A stretch of 64,000 nt of DNA. Source: Lachnospiraceae bacterium. Its GTDB lineage: Bacteria; Bacillota; Clostridia; Lachnospirales; Lachnospiraceae. Positions 1 to 7,974 of the stretch are shown here, piece after piece. The number at the start of each line of letters is the position of its first letter. Within the stretch, counting starts at the first letter, position 1. Made by a program: the position numbers and the translations under genes. The stretch lies in NCBI GenBank assembly GCA_024399135.1, contig JAKSHY010000001.1, forward strand, positions 124,001-188,000, read 5' to 3'. Under the pieces are notes generated by a model, which was not told the DNA's origin, ran no database searches, and was given only the letters and a program-made list of their open reading frames with translations.

Positions 1-938
1 GATGTGATATTGCCAAGGCTTATAATGCTGATTATTTCGTAAGCATTCATTTTAACCTTTCTTCACTACACGATTTGTATGGTTCTGAGGTTTGGCTTCC
101 AATACAGAATAAGTATTATAACAAAATGTATCCAATTGCTAATGAACTTATGAATAATTTTGATGCTATGGGGCTTCATAACAGAGGAATAAAAACCAGA
201 GTTGGAAGTGGTGGTGATAATTATTATGCTGTTATTAAATATGCTACTAATTACGGAATTCCTTCCTGCATAATAGAGCATTGTCATATGGATAATCCTA
301 ATGACAACTGGATAATCCCTTCTTCTAACCCTAAAGCAATGAGTGATGCACTTTATAATTTTGGAACTCAGGATGCAGATGCTTTTGCTAGAGCTCTTCA
401 TTTGAAATCAACAATTTTAGGCGTGGATTATTCTAAATTCAAAACAACTAATAGTACTAATAAAAGCACTAAAATTTTACCTGATAATACCGAACCGGAA
501 GTAAATAATATCGAATTACAGGGAAGAAGCGGAAATATTGTCACACTTAAAATGAAAGCAGAGGATAAGAATGGTTTTATTCAGTATTACAAATATAGTA
601 CTGATGGAGGATTTACTTATTCCAAATTATTTGACTGGCCAAGAACATCATGGAATACATCAGTCAAAGAACATATTGTGAATATTGAAATTCCGTCTGG
701 TGCTAATAGTATCGTGACCATGGTTGTTAATGGAAACGATAAGTCAACAATTAGTAATATGCTCCTTCTTCCATCAGTTAATTATGAAGCACATACCTCA
801 ATTCTTGAAGCTAAGACACTTACTAAAACATATGACGGTATCGATTTTAGTATGTTGTTTACTATTGGAGCACTTGCAGTTTTTGGTTTCGCATTAATAA
901 AAACAAAGATATTAAATCGCATTGGAAAGAATAGATAA
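1..938 (+). CDS. N-acetylmuramoyl-L-alanine amidase, membrane-anchored (partial, 5' end missing)
   Basis: The reading frame is open from the left edge (first full codon at base 3), so the true start lies outside the window; 311 residues are visible. The segment SIHFN followed by GSEVWLP matches the zinc-ligand histidine region of Amidase_3 enzymes (usually SIHAN), and IIEHCHMDNPND carries the conserved catalytic Glu region. The family cleaves the amide bond between muramic acid and the stem peptide. After the catalytic domain (about the first 135 visible residues) comes an Ig-like-looking segment of about 140 residues and then a hydrophobic helix (FTIGALAVFGFALI) with a basic tail, so the protein looks C-terminally anchored in the membrane with the enzyme outside. 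The last 17 bp overlap the next gene. Family assignment is good; the role of the middle segment is unknown. Confidence 0.8.
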   Translation, partial: CDIAKAYNADYFVSIHFNLSSLHDLYGSEVWLPIQNKYYNKMYPIANELMNNFDAMGLHNRGIKTRVGSGGDNYYAVIKYATNYGIPSCIIEHCHMDNPNDNWIIPSSNPKAMSDALYNFGTQDADAFARALHLKSTILGVDYSKFKTTNSTNKSTKILPDNTEPEVNNIELQGRSGNIVTLKMKAEDKNGFIQYYKYSTDGGFTYSKLFDWPRTSWNTSVKEHIVNIEIPSGANSIVTMVVNGNDKSTISNMLLLPSVNYEAHTSILEAKTLTKTYDGIDFSMLFTIGALAVFGFALIKTKILNRIGKNR

Positions 939-1641
939 ATTATTATCAAAATTAAATATTGCAAGCAGAAAAGAGGCTAAAACTCTAATTAAAAAGGGAC
1001 TTATACTTGCTGATGGTGTAAAAATTACTTCAGCAGATATGAAGGTTTCGGAAAATGCTGTTATTTCATATTCAGGAAAAGAATATACATATCAAAAATA
1101 TAGATATTTTTTGATGAATAAACCGTCTGGATATTTAAGCGCTAATAAAGATCCTAAAGATAAGACTGTTATGGATATTTTTGTTGAAAAATATCCTGAT
1201 ATTAAAGTTTCAGATTATTTCTTGATGGGTCGCCTTGACAAAGATACAGTTGGTCTTTTAATTATAACTAATGATGGAGATTTAACACATCGATTATTAT
1301 CTCCAAAATATCATGTTGAAAAAACATATTACGTGAAGATAGATACTCCAATAAATGAAAGTATTAAGAAGAAAATAGAAGATGGTGTATATATTGAAAA
1401 AGATGTTTTAACCAAGCCATCCAAAATTGAAATTCTGAATGATGAAATGACTGAATGTAATATAACAATAGTTGAAGGAAGATTTCATCAAGTTAAAAAG
1501 ATGTTTTCGTTAAATGGTAGTAACGTTACATATTTAAAAAGAATAAAATTTGGTAAGCTTATTCTTCCTTCAAATCTTAGAGAAGGGGATATTATCGAAC
1601 TTTCAAAAGAAGAAATTGAGTTATTAAAAAATGAAAATTAA
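922..1641 (+). CDS. rsuA: RsuA-family ribosomal pseudouridine synthase
   Basis: 239 residues, the usual RsuA length. An S4 RNA-binding domain fills about residues 1-45 (ERIDKLLSKL, SRKEAK), followed by the catalytic domain with GRLDKDTVGLL; Asp106 is the predicted nucleophile of the RLD motif, and HVEKTYYV and GRFHQVKKM are further family hallmarks. RsuA enzymes isomerise a uridine (U516 in E. coli) of 16S rRNA. The start is a TTG lying inside the end of the amidase gene; I accept it because the S4 domain begins immediately after it and no later start would keep it. There is no clear Shine-Dalgarno sequence, so expression may depend on translational coupling to the amidase. The stop overlaps the next gene by 11 bp. 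Confidence 0.87.
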   Translation: MERIDKLLSKLNIASRKEAKTLIKKGLILADGVKITSADMKVSENAVISYSGKEYTYQKYRYFLMNKPSGYLSANKDPKDKTVMDIFVEKYPDIKVSDYFLMGRLDKDTVGLLIITNDGDLTHRLLSPKYHVEKTYYVKIDTPINESIKKKIEDGVYIEKDVLTKPSKIEILNDEMTECNITIVEGRFHQVKKMFSLNGSNVTYLKRIKFGKLILPSNLREGDIIELSKEEIELLKNEN

Positions 1642-2308
1642 TGATTTTTATAAACCAATGCTTGATGGAACAAGAGCAGTTTTATTTGATTTAGATGGAA
1701 CGCTTGTCGATTCGATGTGGCTTTGGAGACAGATTGATAAAGAGTTTTTAGCGCGGTATGGGCATGAGGTCCCTAAAGATTTATCTAAATGTATTGAAGG
1801 TATTAGCGTTGTTGAAACCGCACATTACTTTATTAACAGATTCAATATAAACGAATCTCCGCAAAACATTATTAATACATGGAATGAAATGGCCAAATAT
1901 AAATATCAAAATGATGTATATCTAAAAGAAGGGGCCTTTGATTTTTTAAAATATTTGTATGAAAGCGGTATTAAGCTTGGTATATGCTCAAGCAATTCCA
2001 ACATATTATTAGATGTTGTATTATCTAGACTTAATATTAAGGAAATGTTTGGAATTGTTATATCTGGAAGTGATGTTAAAAAAGGAAAACCATCACCAGA
2101 ATGTTATTTAAAGGGTGCTGAGGCGTTGGAAACAGACCCTATTAACTGTCTTGTATTTGAGGACCTTATTCCTGGTATCAGAGCTGGAAAAAACGCAAAT
2201 ATGAAAGTTTGTGCTGTTTTTGATGAGTATTCTAAGGCGGATGATAACCAAAAGAAATCAGAAGCTGATTACTATATTAAGAATTATAAGGATATTTTAG
2301 ATGTTTAA
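1631..2308 (+). CDS. HAD-superfamily hydrolase (phosphatase, beta-phosphoglucomutase-like)
   Basis: 225 residues. The HAD motif I is LFDLDGTLVDSM (Asp20 nucleophile, Asp22 acid/base), motif II is in GICSSNS, the motif III lysine is in VKKGKPSPE, and motif IV is VFEDLIPGIRAG. A helical cap lies between motifs I and II (about residues 30-95), as in subfamily I HADs such as phosphoglycolate phosphatase or beta-phosphoglucomutase. The substrate cannot be read from sequence. The gene overlaps the preceding one by 11 bp and the following one by 8 bp, so it sits in a tightly coupled operon with RNA-modification genes. Confidence 0.85.
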   Translation: MKINDFYKPMLDGTRAVLFDLDGTLVDSMWLWRQIDKEFLARYGHEVPKDLSKCIEGISVVETAHYFINRFNINESPQNIINTWNEMAKYKYQNDVYLKEGAFDFLKYLYESGIKLGICSSNSNILLDVVLSRLNIKEMFGIVISGSDVKKGKPSPECYLKGAEALETDPINCLVFEDLIPGIRAGKNANMKVCAVFDEYSKADDNQKKSEADYYIKNYKDILDV

Positions 2309-2873
2309 AAGAATTATAAAGGGTGATTTTAATTATTTATCAAAGAAGAAAGCAAGAGTCATAATAATGACAGTTTTTCTATTTGCTATGTCTATTGGTA
2401 TATTCATAACAGGATATGTTACGACTGGAACTAAAAAGAATCTATTAACCATTGTTGCTGTTTTGGGATGTTTGCCTGCAAGCAAGAGTGCAGTAAGTAT
2501 GATTATGTTCTTAAGGGCTAAAGGCTGTCCTTTGGATATTAAAGAAAAAATAGAGCCGCATACAGGTAAACTTGTATCTATGTATGATATGTATTTTACA
2601 TCATATGATGCCAATTTCCCGATTCTTCATATGATTGTTAACAATAAGGTTGTGATTGGGTTTTATAATGATCTAAAATTTGATGATTCTAAATGCGTTA
2701 AGCATCTTACAACTATGCTTGCTAATGCAGGGTACAATAATGTAACTATATCTTTGACCTCTGATCTTAATAAATATATTAATATGCTGGATAATTTTAA
2801 TGAAAAAGATATATTAGATGAAAGCGTACAGGATGATGAAATAAGAATATCTTTGTACGAAATTACATTATAA
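2301..2873 (+). CDS. Conserved-looking small membrane protein of unknown function
   Basis: 190 residues that I do not recognise as a named family. Two hydrophobic segments are visible near the N-terminus (about residues 20-41 and 46-68), preceded by a basic stretch, so the short N-terminus is probably cytoplasmic and about 120 polar residues follow the second helix. That tail has alternating hydrophobic positions like a small alpha/beta domain. A Shine-Dalgarno AAGGAT lies 7 bases before the ATG, and the start overlaps the end of the HAD gene. Its constant position between a HAD hydrolase and an RluA-type synthase in one operon is the only functional hint. Confidence 0.7.
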   Translation: MFKRIIKGDFNYLSKKKARVIIMTVFLFAMSIGIFITGYVTTGTKKNLLTIVAVLGCLPASKSAVSMIMFLRAKGCPLDIKEKIEPHTGKLVSMYDMYFTSYDANFPILHMIVNNKVVIGFYNDLKFDDSKCVKHLTTMLANAGYNNVTISLTSDLNKYINMLDNFNEKDILDESVQDDEIRISLYEITL

Positions 2874-2882
2874 AAGGTATTA

Positions 2883-3818
2883 ATGAAAGAATTTTTGATT
2901 GATAAAAACGAAGAAAATAAAAGACTTGATAAGTTCTTAAAAACAGTCCTTCCAAAAGCTAATGATTCTTTTATATATAAGATGCTTCGAAAGAAGAATA
3001 TTAAGCTTAATGACAAAAAGGCCGAAGGAAATGAGAAGCTTTTAATAGGAGATGTTGTTAAAATTTATTTTTCTGATGAAACCTTTTCTATGTTTGCTTC
3101 AGATACAGTCGAAAAGGTAAATGAATACGAAAAAGCATATAAAACACTAAGAAATATTAATGTTGTATATGAGGATAATGATTTACTCATTGTTAATAAG
3201 CCAATAAACGTTCTTAGTCAGAAAGCAAAGGATGATGATATTTCAGTTAATGAATGGCTAATAGGATATTTAATTAGTAATAAATGTATTACCATAGAAG
3301 GTTTAAATACATATCATCCTTCCATACTTAACAGGCTTGATAAGAATACAACAGGACTTTTGATTGGTGCTAAAACCTATAAAGCATCAAGGGTTGTTTC
3401 TACACTAATTAAGGAAAAGAAAATACGAAAGTTTTATAAAACAACTGTAAAAGGTGTTCTTAAAGAAGATAAATTGCTTGAAGGATATTTAAGCAAGGAT
3501 TCTAAAACAAATAAAGTTAAAATCTATTCCAAAGAACCAAAAGGAATGGATTGTTCCTATATTAAGACTAAAGTCACTCCACTTCATGTTTTGGAAGATA
3601 AAACCATTTGTGAGGTAGAACTTTTTACAGGAAAAACACATCAAATACGAGCTCATTTAGCTTCAATTGGACATCCAATTTTAGGAGATCCAAAATATGG
3701 GGATCAAGCTTTTAATAAAAAATACAATAAATATACTCAGGATTTAACTGCATATAGATTAGAATTTCCTGATGAATGCGAAATTGAATCATTAAGAAAA
3801 CTGGTGGTTAAACTATAA
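2883..3818 (+). CDS. RluA-family pseudouridine synthase
   Basis: 311 residues. An N-terminal S4 domain (about residues 10-60) precedes the RluA catalytic domain. The signature LNRLDKNTTGLL holds the predicted nucleophile Asp153, and the late motifs TGKTHQIRAHLASIGHPI and LGDPKYG are characteristic of RluA/C/D enzymes that isomerise uridines in 23S rRNA or tRNA. A Shine-Dalgarno AAAAGG stands just upstream of the ATG. This is one of three pseudouridine synthases in the window (with the genes at 922 and 34221). Which uridine it modifies cannot be decided from the sequence, so no symbol is given. Confidence 0.88.
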   Translation: MKEFLIDKNEENKRLDKFLKTVLPKANDSFIYKMLRKKNIKLNDKKAEGNEKLLIGDVVKIYFSDETFSMFASDTVEKVNEYEKAYKTLRNINVVYEDNDLLIVNKPINVLSQKAKDDDISVNEWLIGYLISNKCITIEGLNTYHPSILNRLDKNTTGLLIGAKTYKASRVVSTLIKEKKIRKFYKTTVKGVLKEDKLLEGYLSKDSKTNKVKIYSKEPKGMDCSYIKTKVTPLHVLEDKTICEVELFTGKTHQIRAHLASIGHPILGDPKYGDQAFNKKYNKYTQDLTAYRLEFPDECEIESLRKLVVKL

Positions 3819-3819
3819 T

Positions 3820-4362
3820 ATGGCAACATGGAAGTCCAGAGGCTTAAGAGGTTCAGCTCTTGAGGACTTAATTAATGAAACAAACGAAAAATATAAGGAA
3901 ACAGGACTTGCTATAGTTCAGAAAATTCCAACTCCAATTACTCCAATTAAAATGAATCCTTCTAAAAATCAAATTACCCTGGCTTTTTTCGAGCAGAAAA
4001 GTACAGTTGATTATATTGGGGTAGTACAGGGAGTTCCAATATGCTTTGATGCGAAAGAATGTAAGGAGGACAGGTTTCCTCTTCAAAATATACATGCGCA
4101 TCAGGTGGATTTTATGGAGCATTTTGAAAAGCAGGGAGGCGTATCTTTTTTTATAATTCATTATACGCATAAAGATATAATGATTTATCTACCATTTGAT
4201 ATGTTTAAGTTTTTCTGGGATAGATCAAATAATGGTGGAAGAAAAAGCTTTTTATTAAGTGAACTGAATCCGGATTTTGTTATTAATCAAAATGAAGGGG
4301 TTTTCGTACCATACCTTGTTCCACTGAAAAAAGATATAGAAGAAAGAGATATTGTGCATTAG
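3820..4362 (+). CDS. recU: Holliday junction resolvase RecU
   Basis: 180 residues, typical for RecU, which resolves four-way DNA junctions in Firmicutes and helps chromosome segregation. The recognisable parts are GLRGSALEDLINETN near the N-terminus, STVDYIGV (Asp64, metal ligand), FDAKEC (Asp77, Lys79) and FPLQNIHAHQ. In Bacillus RecU the corresponding block reads FEAKET, so the metal-binding Glu is here a conservative Asp. It starts one base after the stop of the pseudouridine synthase gene and is probably the last gene of this operon, because a promoter for the his genes follows directly. RecU is often next to the PBP1 gene ponA; it is not here. Confidence 0.88.
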   Translation: MATWKSRGLRGSALEDLINETNEKYKETGLAIVQKIPTPITPIKMNPSKNQITLAFFEQKSTVDYIGVVQGVPICFDAKECKEDRFPLQNIHAHQVDFMEHFEKQGGVSFFIIHYTHKDIMIYLPFDMFKFFWDRSNNGGRKSFLLSELNPDFVINQNEGVFVPYLVPLKKDIEERDIVH

Positions 4363-4364
4363 TG

Positions 4365-4393
4365 TTGACATAATGTTTTTATCGTGATAGCAT
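4365..4393 (+). promoter_or_regulatory. Predicted sigma-A promoter of the his operon
   Basis: TTGACA (4365-4370), a 17-base spacer and TAGCAT (4388-4393) fit the housekeeping promoter pattern (6/6 and 4/6). It starts directly after the recU stop codon. The expected start of transcription is near 4400 and leaves a leader of only about 40 bases, too short for a T-box. Confidence 0.65.
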
Positions 4394-4403
4394 AGTAACG
4401 AAT

Positions 4404-4423
4404 TAGCACTCTACCACACTAAA
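4404..4423 (+). promoter_or_regulatory. Possible operator at the his promoter
   Basis: Just past the predicted transcription start lies TTAGCACTCTACCACACTAA, whose outer four bases on each side (TTAG and CTAA) and central TA are symmetric. Its position would let a repressor block transcription. The arms are weak and no second copy was seen, so this is a suggestion only. Confidence 0.25.
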
Positions 4424-4439
4424 GCGCGAGGAGAAAATT

Positions 4440-6098
4440 ATGAATTCAAAATTATTACATACTCCAGAAGGAGTAAGAGATTTATATGGAAATGATTTAA
4501 AGAAGAAGCTGGAAATAGAAGAAACTATTAGAAAAGTATTCGAAGAAAAAGGATATAACGAAATTCAGACACCTACTTTTGAATATTTTGATATTTTTTC
4601 ATCTGATATTGGAACAACACCATCAAATGATCTTTATAAGTTTAATGATCCAGAAGGAAATACTCTTGTTTTAAGACCTGATTTTACTCCATCAATTGCC
4701 AGATGTTGTGCAAAATATTTTAGCGATGAAAATGATGGTCCTATGAGATTTTGTTATTTAGGTAATACATTTGCTAATACATCATCTCTTCAGGGTAAAT
4801 TAAAGGAAGTTACTCAAATGGGTGCAGAGCTTATGAATGTATCATCTGTTGAATCGGATGCTGAAGTAATAAGCTTGTTAATTGATGTATTAAAATCAAC
4901 AGGATTGGTTGATTTTCAGATAAGTATTGGTAATGTAGAATATTTCAAAGGATTATGTGAAGAAGTTTCTTTGTCAAAAGACATTGAACTTAAACTAAGA
5001 AATTATATTTCTGGAAAGAATGTTTTTGGTGCTGAAAACTATTTAATAAGTCAGAATGTTGATTCTAATGACATCAAAAAGTTAATGAGTGTTAATGAAG
5101 CTTTTGGTGATGTTTCTGAAATTAAAAAGCTTAAAACTATTAACGAAAATAACTTAAGATGTCTTAATGCTATATCAAGACTTGAAGAAATCTATGATAT
5201 TTTAAAGTCTAAGAATCTTGAACAATATATTACTTTTGATCTTGGACTTTTAAGTAAGTATAACTATTATACAGGCGTCGTTTTTAATGCATATACTTAT
5301 GAAATAGGAGGCGCTATTGCAAAGGGTGGAAGATACGATAATCTTCTTTCTTCGTTCGGTAAGGATGCACCGGCTATTGGATTTGGTATTGTAATTGATG
5401 ATTTATTAAATGCATTAAATAATCAAAATACTGATATTAAAAAAGAAGACAGATATTTAACATTTGCACTTGGAAAAGGAAGACTTGCTAATAAGACAAT
5501 GGAGCTTCTTGGACAGATGGGAATTTTCTGTGATGAGATGTTGGACAAAAATACCAGAAAACTTATTTTCGTTAATGAGGAACATAAACTTAAGTTTTTC
5601 CTTGCTAAAGGTCCTGATGTACCTACATATGTTGAATATGGTGCAGCAGATATTGGCGTTGTTGGTGAAGATACAATAGTTGAGGAAAACCGTAAAGTAT
5701 TTGAAGTTCTTGATTTAGGTTTTGGAAAATGCAGAATGTGCGTCTGTGGTCCGGCAAAAGCAAAAGAGTTGTTAGCTCATAGAGAAAGAATAAGAGTAGC
5801 ATCTAAGTATCCTCTTATTGCTAAAGATTATTTTTATAATAAAAAACATCAGACAGTTGATATAATAAAGCTTAATGGATCGGTTGAACTGGGTCCTATA
5901 GTTGAACTTTCGGATGTAATTGTTGATATTGTTGAAACTGGATCAACATTAAGAGAAAATGGTTTAGAAGTATTAGAAGAAATAATGCCATTATCTGCAA
6001 GGGTAATAGTAAATCCTGTTTCTATGCAAATGGAATCAAAGAGAATTAAAGATATAGTATATAAGTTAAAGGAATTATGTGAAAATGAAAATTGTTAA
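4440..6098 (+). CDS. hisZ/hisG: HisZ-HisG fusion: ATP phosphoribosyltransferase, regulatory and catalytic parts in one chain
   Basis: 552 residues in one uninterrupted frame. Residues 1-328 are HisZ, the class II histidyl-tRNA-synthetase paralogue that activates the short form of HisG (HTPEGVRDLYG, LRPDFTPSIARC, GGAIAKGGRYDNLLSSFG). After a short linker (about 329-338) residues 339-552 form a complete short-form HisG: TFALGKGRLANKTMELL, YGAADIGVVGEDTI and the PRPP-binding loop DIVETGSTLRENGL. HisG catalyses the first step of histidine synthesis, joining ATP and PRPP. HisZ and HisG are normally separate subunits of one complex. There is no in-frame ATG with a Shine-Dalgarno sequence at the junction (around 5424-5453), so the chain is probably translated whole. 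A good ribosome site (GCGAGGAG) precedes the ATG. It overlaps hisD by about 20 bp. Confidence 0.9.
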   Translation: MNSKLLHTPEGVRDLYGNDLKKKLEIEETIRKVFEEKGYNEIQTPTFEYFDIFSSDIGTTPSNDLYKFNDPEGNTLVLRPDFTPSIARCCAKYFSDENDGPMRFCYLGNTFANTSSLQGKLKEVTQMGAELMNVSSVESDAEVISLLIDVLKSTGLVDFQISIGNVEYFKGLCEEVSLSKDIELKLRNYISGKNVFGAENYLISQNVDSNDIKKLMSVNEAFGDVSEIKKLKTINENNLRCLNAISRLEEIYDILKSKNLEQYITFDLGLLSKYNYYTGVVFNAYTYEIGGAIAKGGRYDNLLSSFGKDAPAIGFGIVIDDLLNALNNQNTDIKKEDRYLTFALGKGRLANKTMELLGQMGIFCDEMLDKNTRKLIFVNEEHKLKFFLAKGPDVPTYVEYGAADIGVVGEDTIVEENRKVFEVLDLGFGKCRMCVCGPAKAKELLAHRERIRVASKYPLIAKDYFYNKKHQTVDIIKLNGSVELGPIVELSDVIVDIVETGSTLRENGLEVLEEIMPLSARVIVNPVSMQMESKRIKDIVYKLKELCENENC

Positions 6099-7377
6099 TC
6101 TAACAAAGGAAACTAAGGATAATCTTTTAGAAGATTTATTAAAAAGAAGTCCAAATTCATATGGTGAATATGAAGAAACTGTTAATAATATTATAACTGA
6201 TGTCAGAAATAATAAGGATAAAGCTGTATTTGATTATACTTTGAAATTTGATAAATATGCTTTGACAAAAGATAATATTAAAGTAACAGAAGATGAAATT
6301 AAAAAGGCTTATGAAAAAGTAGATCCAAAATTGGTTGAGGTTATGAAACATTCAGCTTCTAACATTAGAGCTTTTCACCAAAAACAGATGCACAATTCCT
6401 GGATTGATACGAAAGATGATGGATCTATTTTAGGTCAGAAAATTACACCTATTTCAATTTCGGGTGTATATGTTCCTGGTGGTAAGGCTGCATATCCAAG
6501 CTCGGTTCTTATGAATATAATTCCTGCTAAGGTAGCTGGTGTTTCCAGAATTATTATGACTACACCTCCAAATAGCGAAGGTGAGGTTAATCCTGGAACT
6601 TTAGTTGCAGCTGATATAGCTGGAGTTAATGAAATATATAAAGTAGGTGGCGCCCAGGCAATCGCTGCAATGGCTTTTGGTACAGAATCTATTCCAAAGG
6701 TTGATAAAATTACAGGACCTGGAAATATATTTGTAGCATTAGCTAAGAAAGCATGCTTTGGTTATGTTTCTATTGATTCAATTGCTGGACCTTCAGAAAT
6801 ACTTGTTTTAGCAGATGAGGACGCTAATCCAAGATATGTTGCAGCTGATTTATTAAGTCAGGCTGAGCACGATCAGATGGCATCAGCTATTTTAATTACT
6901 ACATCTAAGGATTTGGCTAGTAAAGTATCATTAGAGGTTGAAAATTTCACGAAAGTTCTTTCAAGAGAAGATATTATAAGAGCATCCCTTGATAACTACG
7001 GATATATTCTTGTTGCAGATTCTATGGAGGATGCTATAGATGCTGTTAACGAAATTGCATCAGAACATTTGGAAATTTTAACAAAAAATCCGTTTGAAAT
7101 TATGCCTAAGATCAAGAATGCAGGTGCGATATTCTTAGGAGAATATTCGTCAGAACCTCTGGGGGATTATTTTGCTGGACCTAATCATATTTTACCAACT
7201 AATGGAACGGCAAGATTCTTTAGCCCATTAAATGTTGATGATTTCTTGAAGAAAACATCGATAATTAGCTATTCTAAGAATGCTTTATTAAAGGTTCATG
7301 AAGAAATTGAATTATTTGCTAAATCTGAAGGATTAACAGCACATGCGAATTCTGTTGCTGTTAGATTCGAAGACTAA
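6079..7377 (+). CDS. hisD: Histidinol dehydrogenase
   Basis: 432 residues, full length for HisD, the zinc enzyme that oxidises histidinol to histidine in the last two steps of the pathway. Family signatures include YVPGGKAAYPSSVLMN, GGAQAIAAMAFGT, KITGPGNIFVALAKK, IAGPSEILVLAD, LLSQAEHDQMASAIL (with Gln and His ligands), GPNHILPT and the C-terminal GLTAHANSV. Two starts are possible: GTG at 6079 with the Shine-Dalgarno AAAGGA 5 bases away, or ATG at 6085, 11 bases away; the difference is two residues. The start lies inside the end of the hisZ-hisG gene. Confidence 0.93.
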   Translation: MKMKIVNLTKETKDNLLEDLLKRSPNSYGEYEETVNNIITDVRNNKDKAVFDYTLKFDKYALTKDNIKVTEDEIKKAYEKVDPKLVEVMKHSASNIRAFHQKQMHNSWIDTKDDGSILGQKITPISISGVYVPGGKAAYPSSVLMNIIPAKVAGVSRIIMTTPPNSEGEVNPGTLVAADIAGVNEIYKVGGAQAIAAMAFGTESIPKVDKITGPGNIFVALAKKACFGYVSIDSIAGPSEILVLADEDANPRYVAADLLSQAEHDQMASAILITTSKDLASKVSLEVENFTKVLSREDIIRASLDNYGYILVADSMEDAIDAVNEIASEHLEILTKNPFEIMPKIKNAGAIFLGEYSSEPLGDYFAGPNHILPTNGTARFFSPLNVDDFLKKTSIISYSKNALLKVHEEIELFAKSEGLTAHANSVAVRFED

Positions 7378-7389
7378 GGAGAAAAATAT

Positions 7390-7974
7390 ATGAGAGAAGC
7401 AACTATATCAAGAAAAACTAAAGAGACTGATATTACTTTAAAATTAAATCTCGATGGTCAGGGAAAATGCGATATATCAACGGGAATTGGCTTTTTCGAT
7501 CACATGCTTGAAGGATTTTCAAAACATGGTTTCTTCGATCTTGAATTAAAGGTTTCAGGTGATCTTAATGTTGATGGCCATCACACAGTAGAAGATTGTG
7601 GTATTGTTTTAGGTCAGGCTATTAAAGAAGCTTTAGGTGATAAAAGAGGAATTGTTCGTTTTGGATCTAAAATGATTCCTATGGATGAAAGTTTAGCCCT
7701 TTGTGCTGTTGATTTAGGTGGAAGACCATATTTGGTTTTTGATTGTGATTTTACAGCTGAAAGAGTTGGATATCTTGATACTGAGCTTGTTAAAGAATTT
7801 TTCTATGCAATATCATATTCTGCTGGTATGAATCTTCATATAAAAATGATTAATAGTGGGAATAATCATCATATGATTGAAGCTATTTTTAAAGCCTTTG
7901 GACGTGCATTAGATGAAGCGACTAAGTATGATGGCCGAAGCAATGATATTCCAAGTACGAAAGGAAGCCTGTAA
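7390..7974 (+). CDS. hisB: Imidazoleglycerol-phosphate dehydratase
   Basis: 194 residues, the standard monofunctional HisB size. The manganese-binding histidine clusters are clear: [13 protein letters not shown] and [14 protein letters not shown] in the first half, and [19 protein letters not shown] plus STKGSL at the end. It dehydrates imidazoleglycerol phosphate to imidazoleacetol phosphate. A strong ribosome site (AAGGAG) lies 6 bases before the ATG. Its stop overlaps the start of the next gene by one base (TAATG). No histidinol-phosphatase domain is attached, so that activity must come from another gene. Confidence 0.94.
   Translation: MREATISRKTKETDITLKLNLDGQGKCDISTGIGFFDHMLEGFSKHGFFDLELKVSGDLNVDGHHTVEDCGIVLGQAIKEALGDKRGIVRFGSKMIPMDESLALCAVDLGGRPYLVFDCDFTAERVGYLDTELVKEFFYAISYSAGMNLHIKMINSGNNHHMIEAIFKAFGRALDEATKYDGRSNDIPSTKGSL

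Noticed and set aside
4404-4412. TTAGCACTC, identical to the left half of the CIRCE heat-shock operator
   Set aside because: The right half GAGTGCTAA is missing, and the downstream genes are for histidine synthesis.
5464-5679. Open frame of 71 codons within the hisG part
   Set aside because: It is an alternative frame of the HisG domain, which is plainly coding in the other frame.
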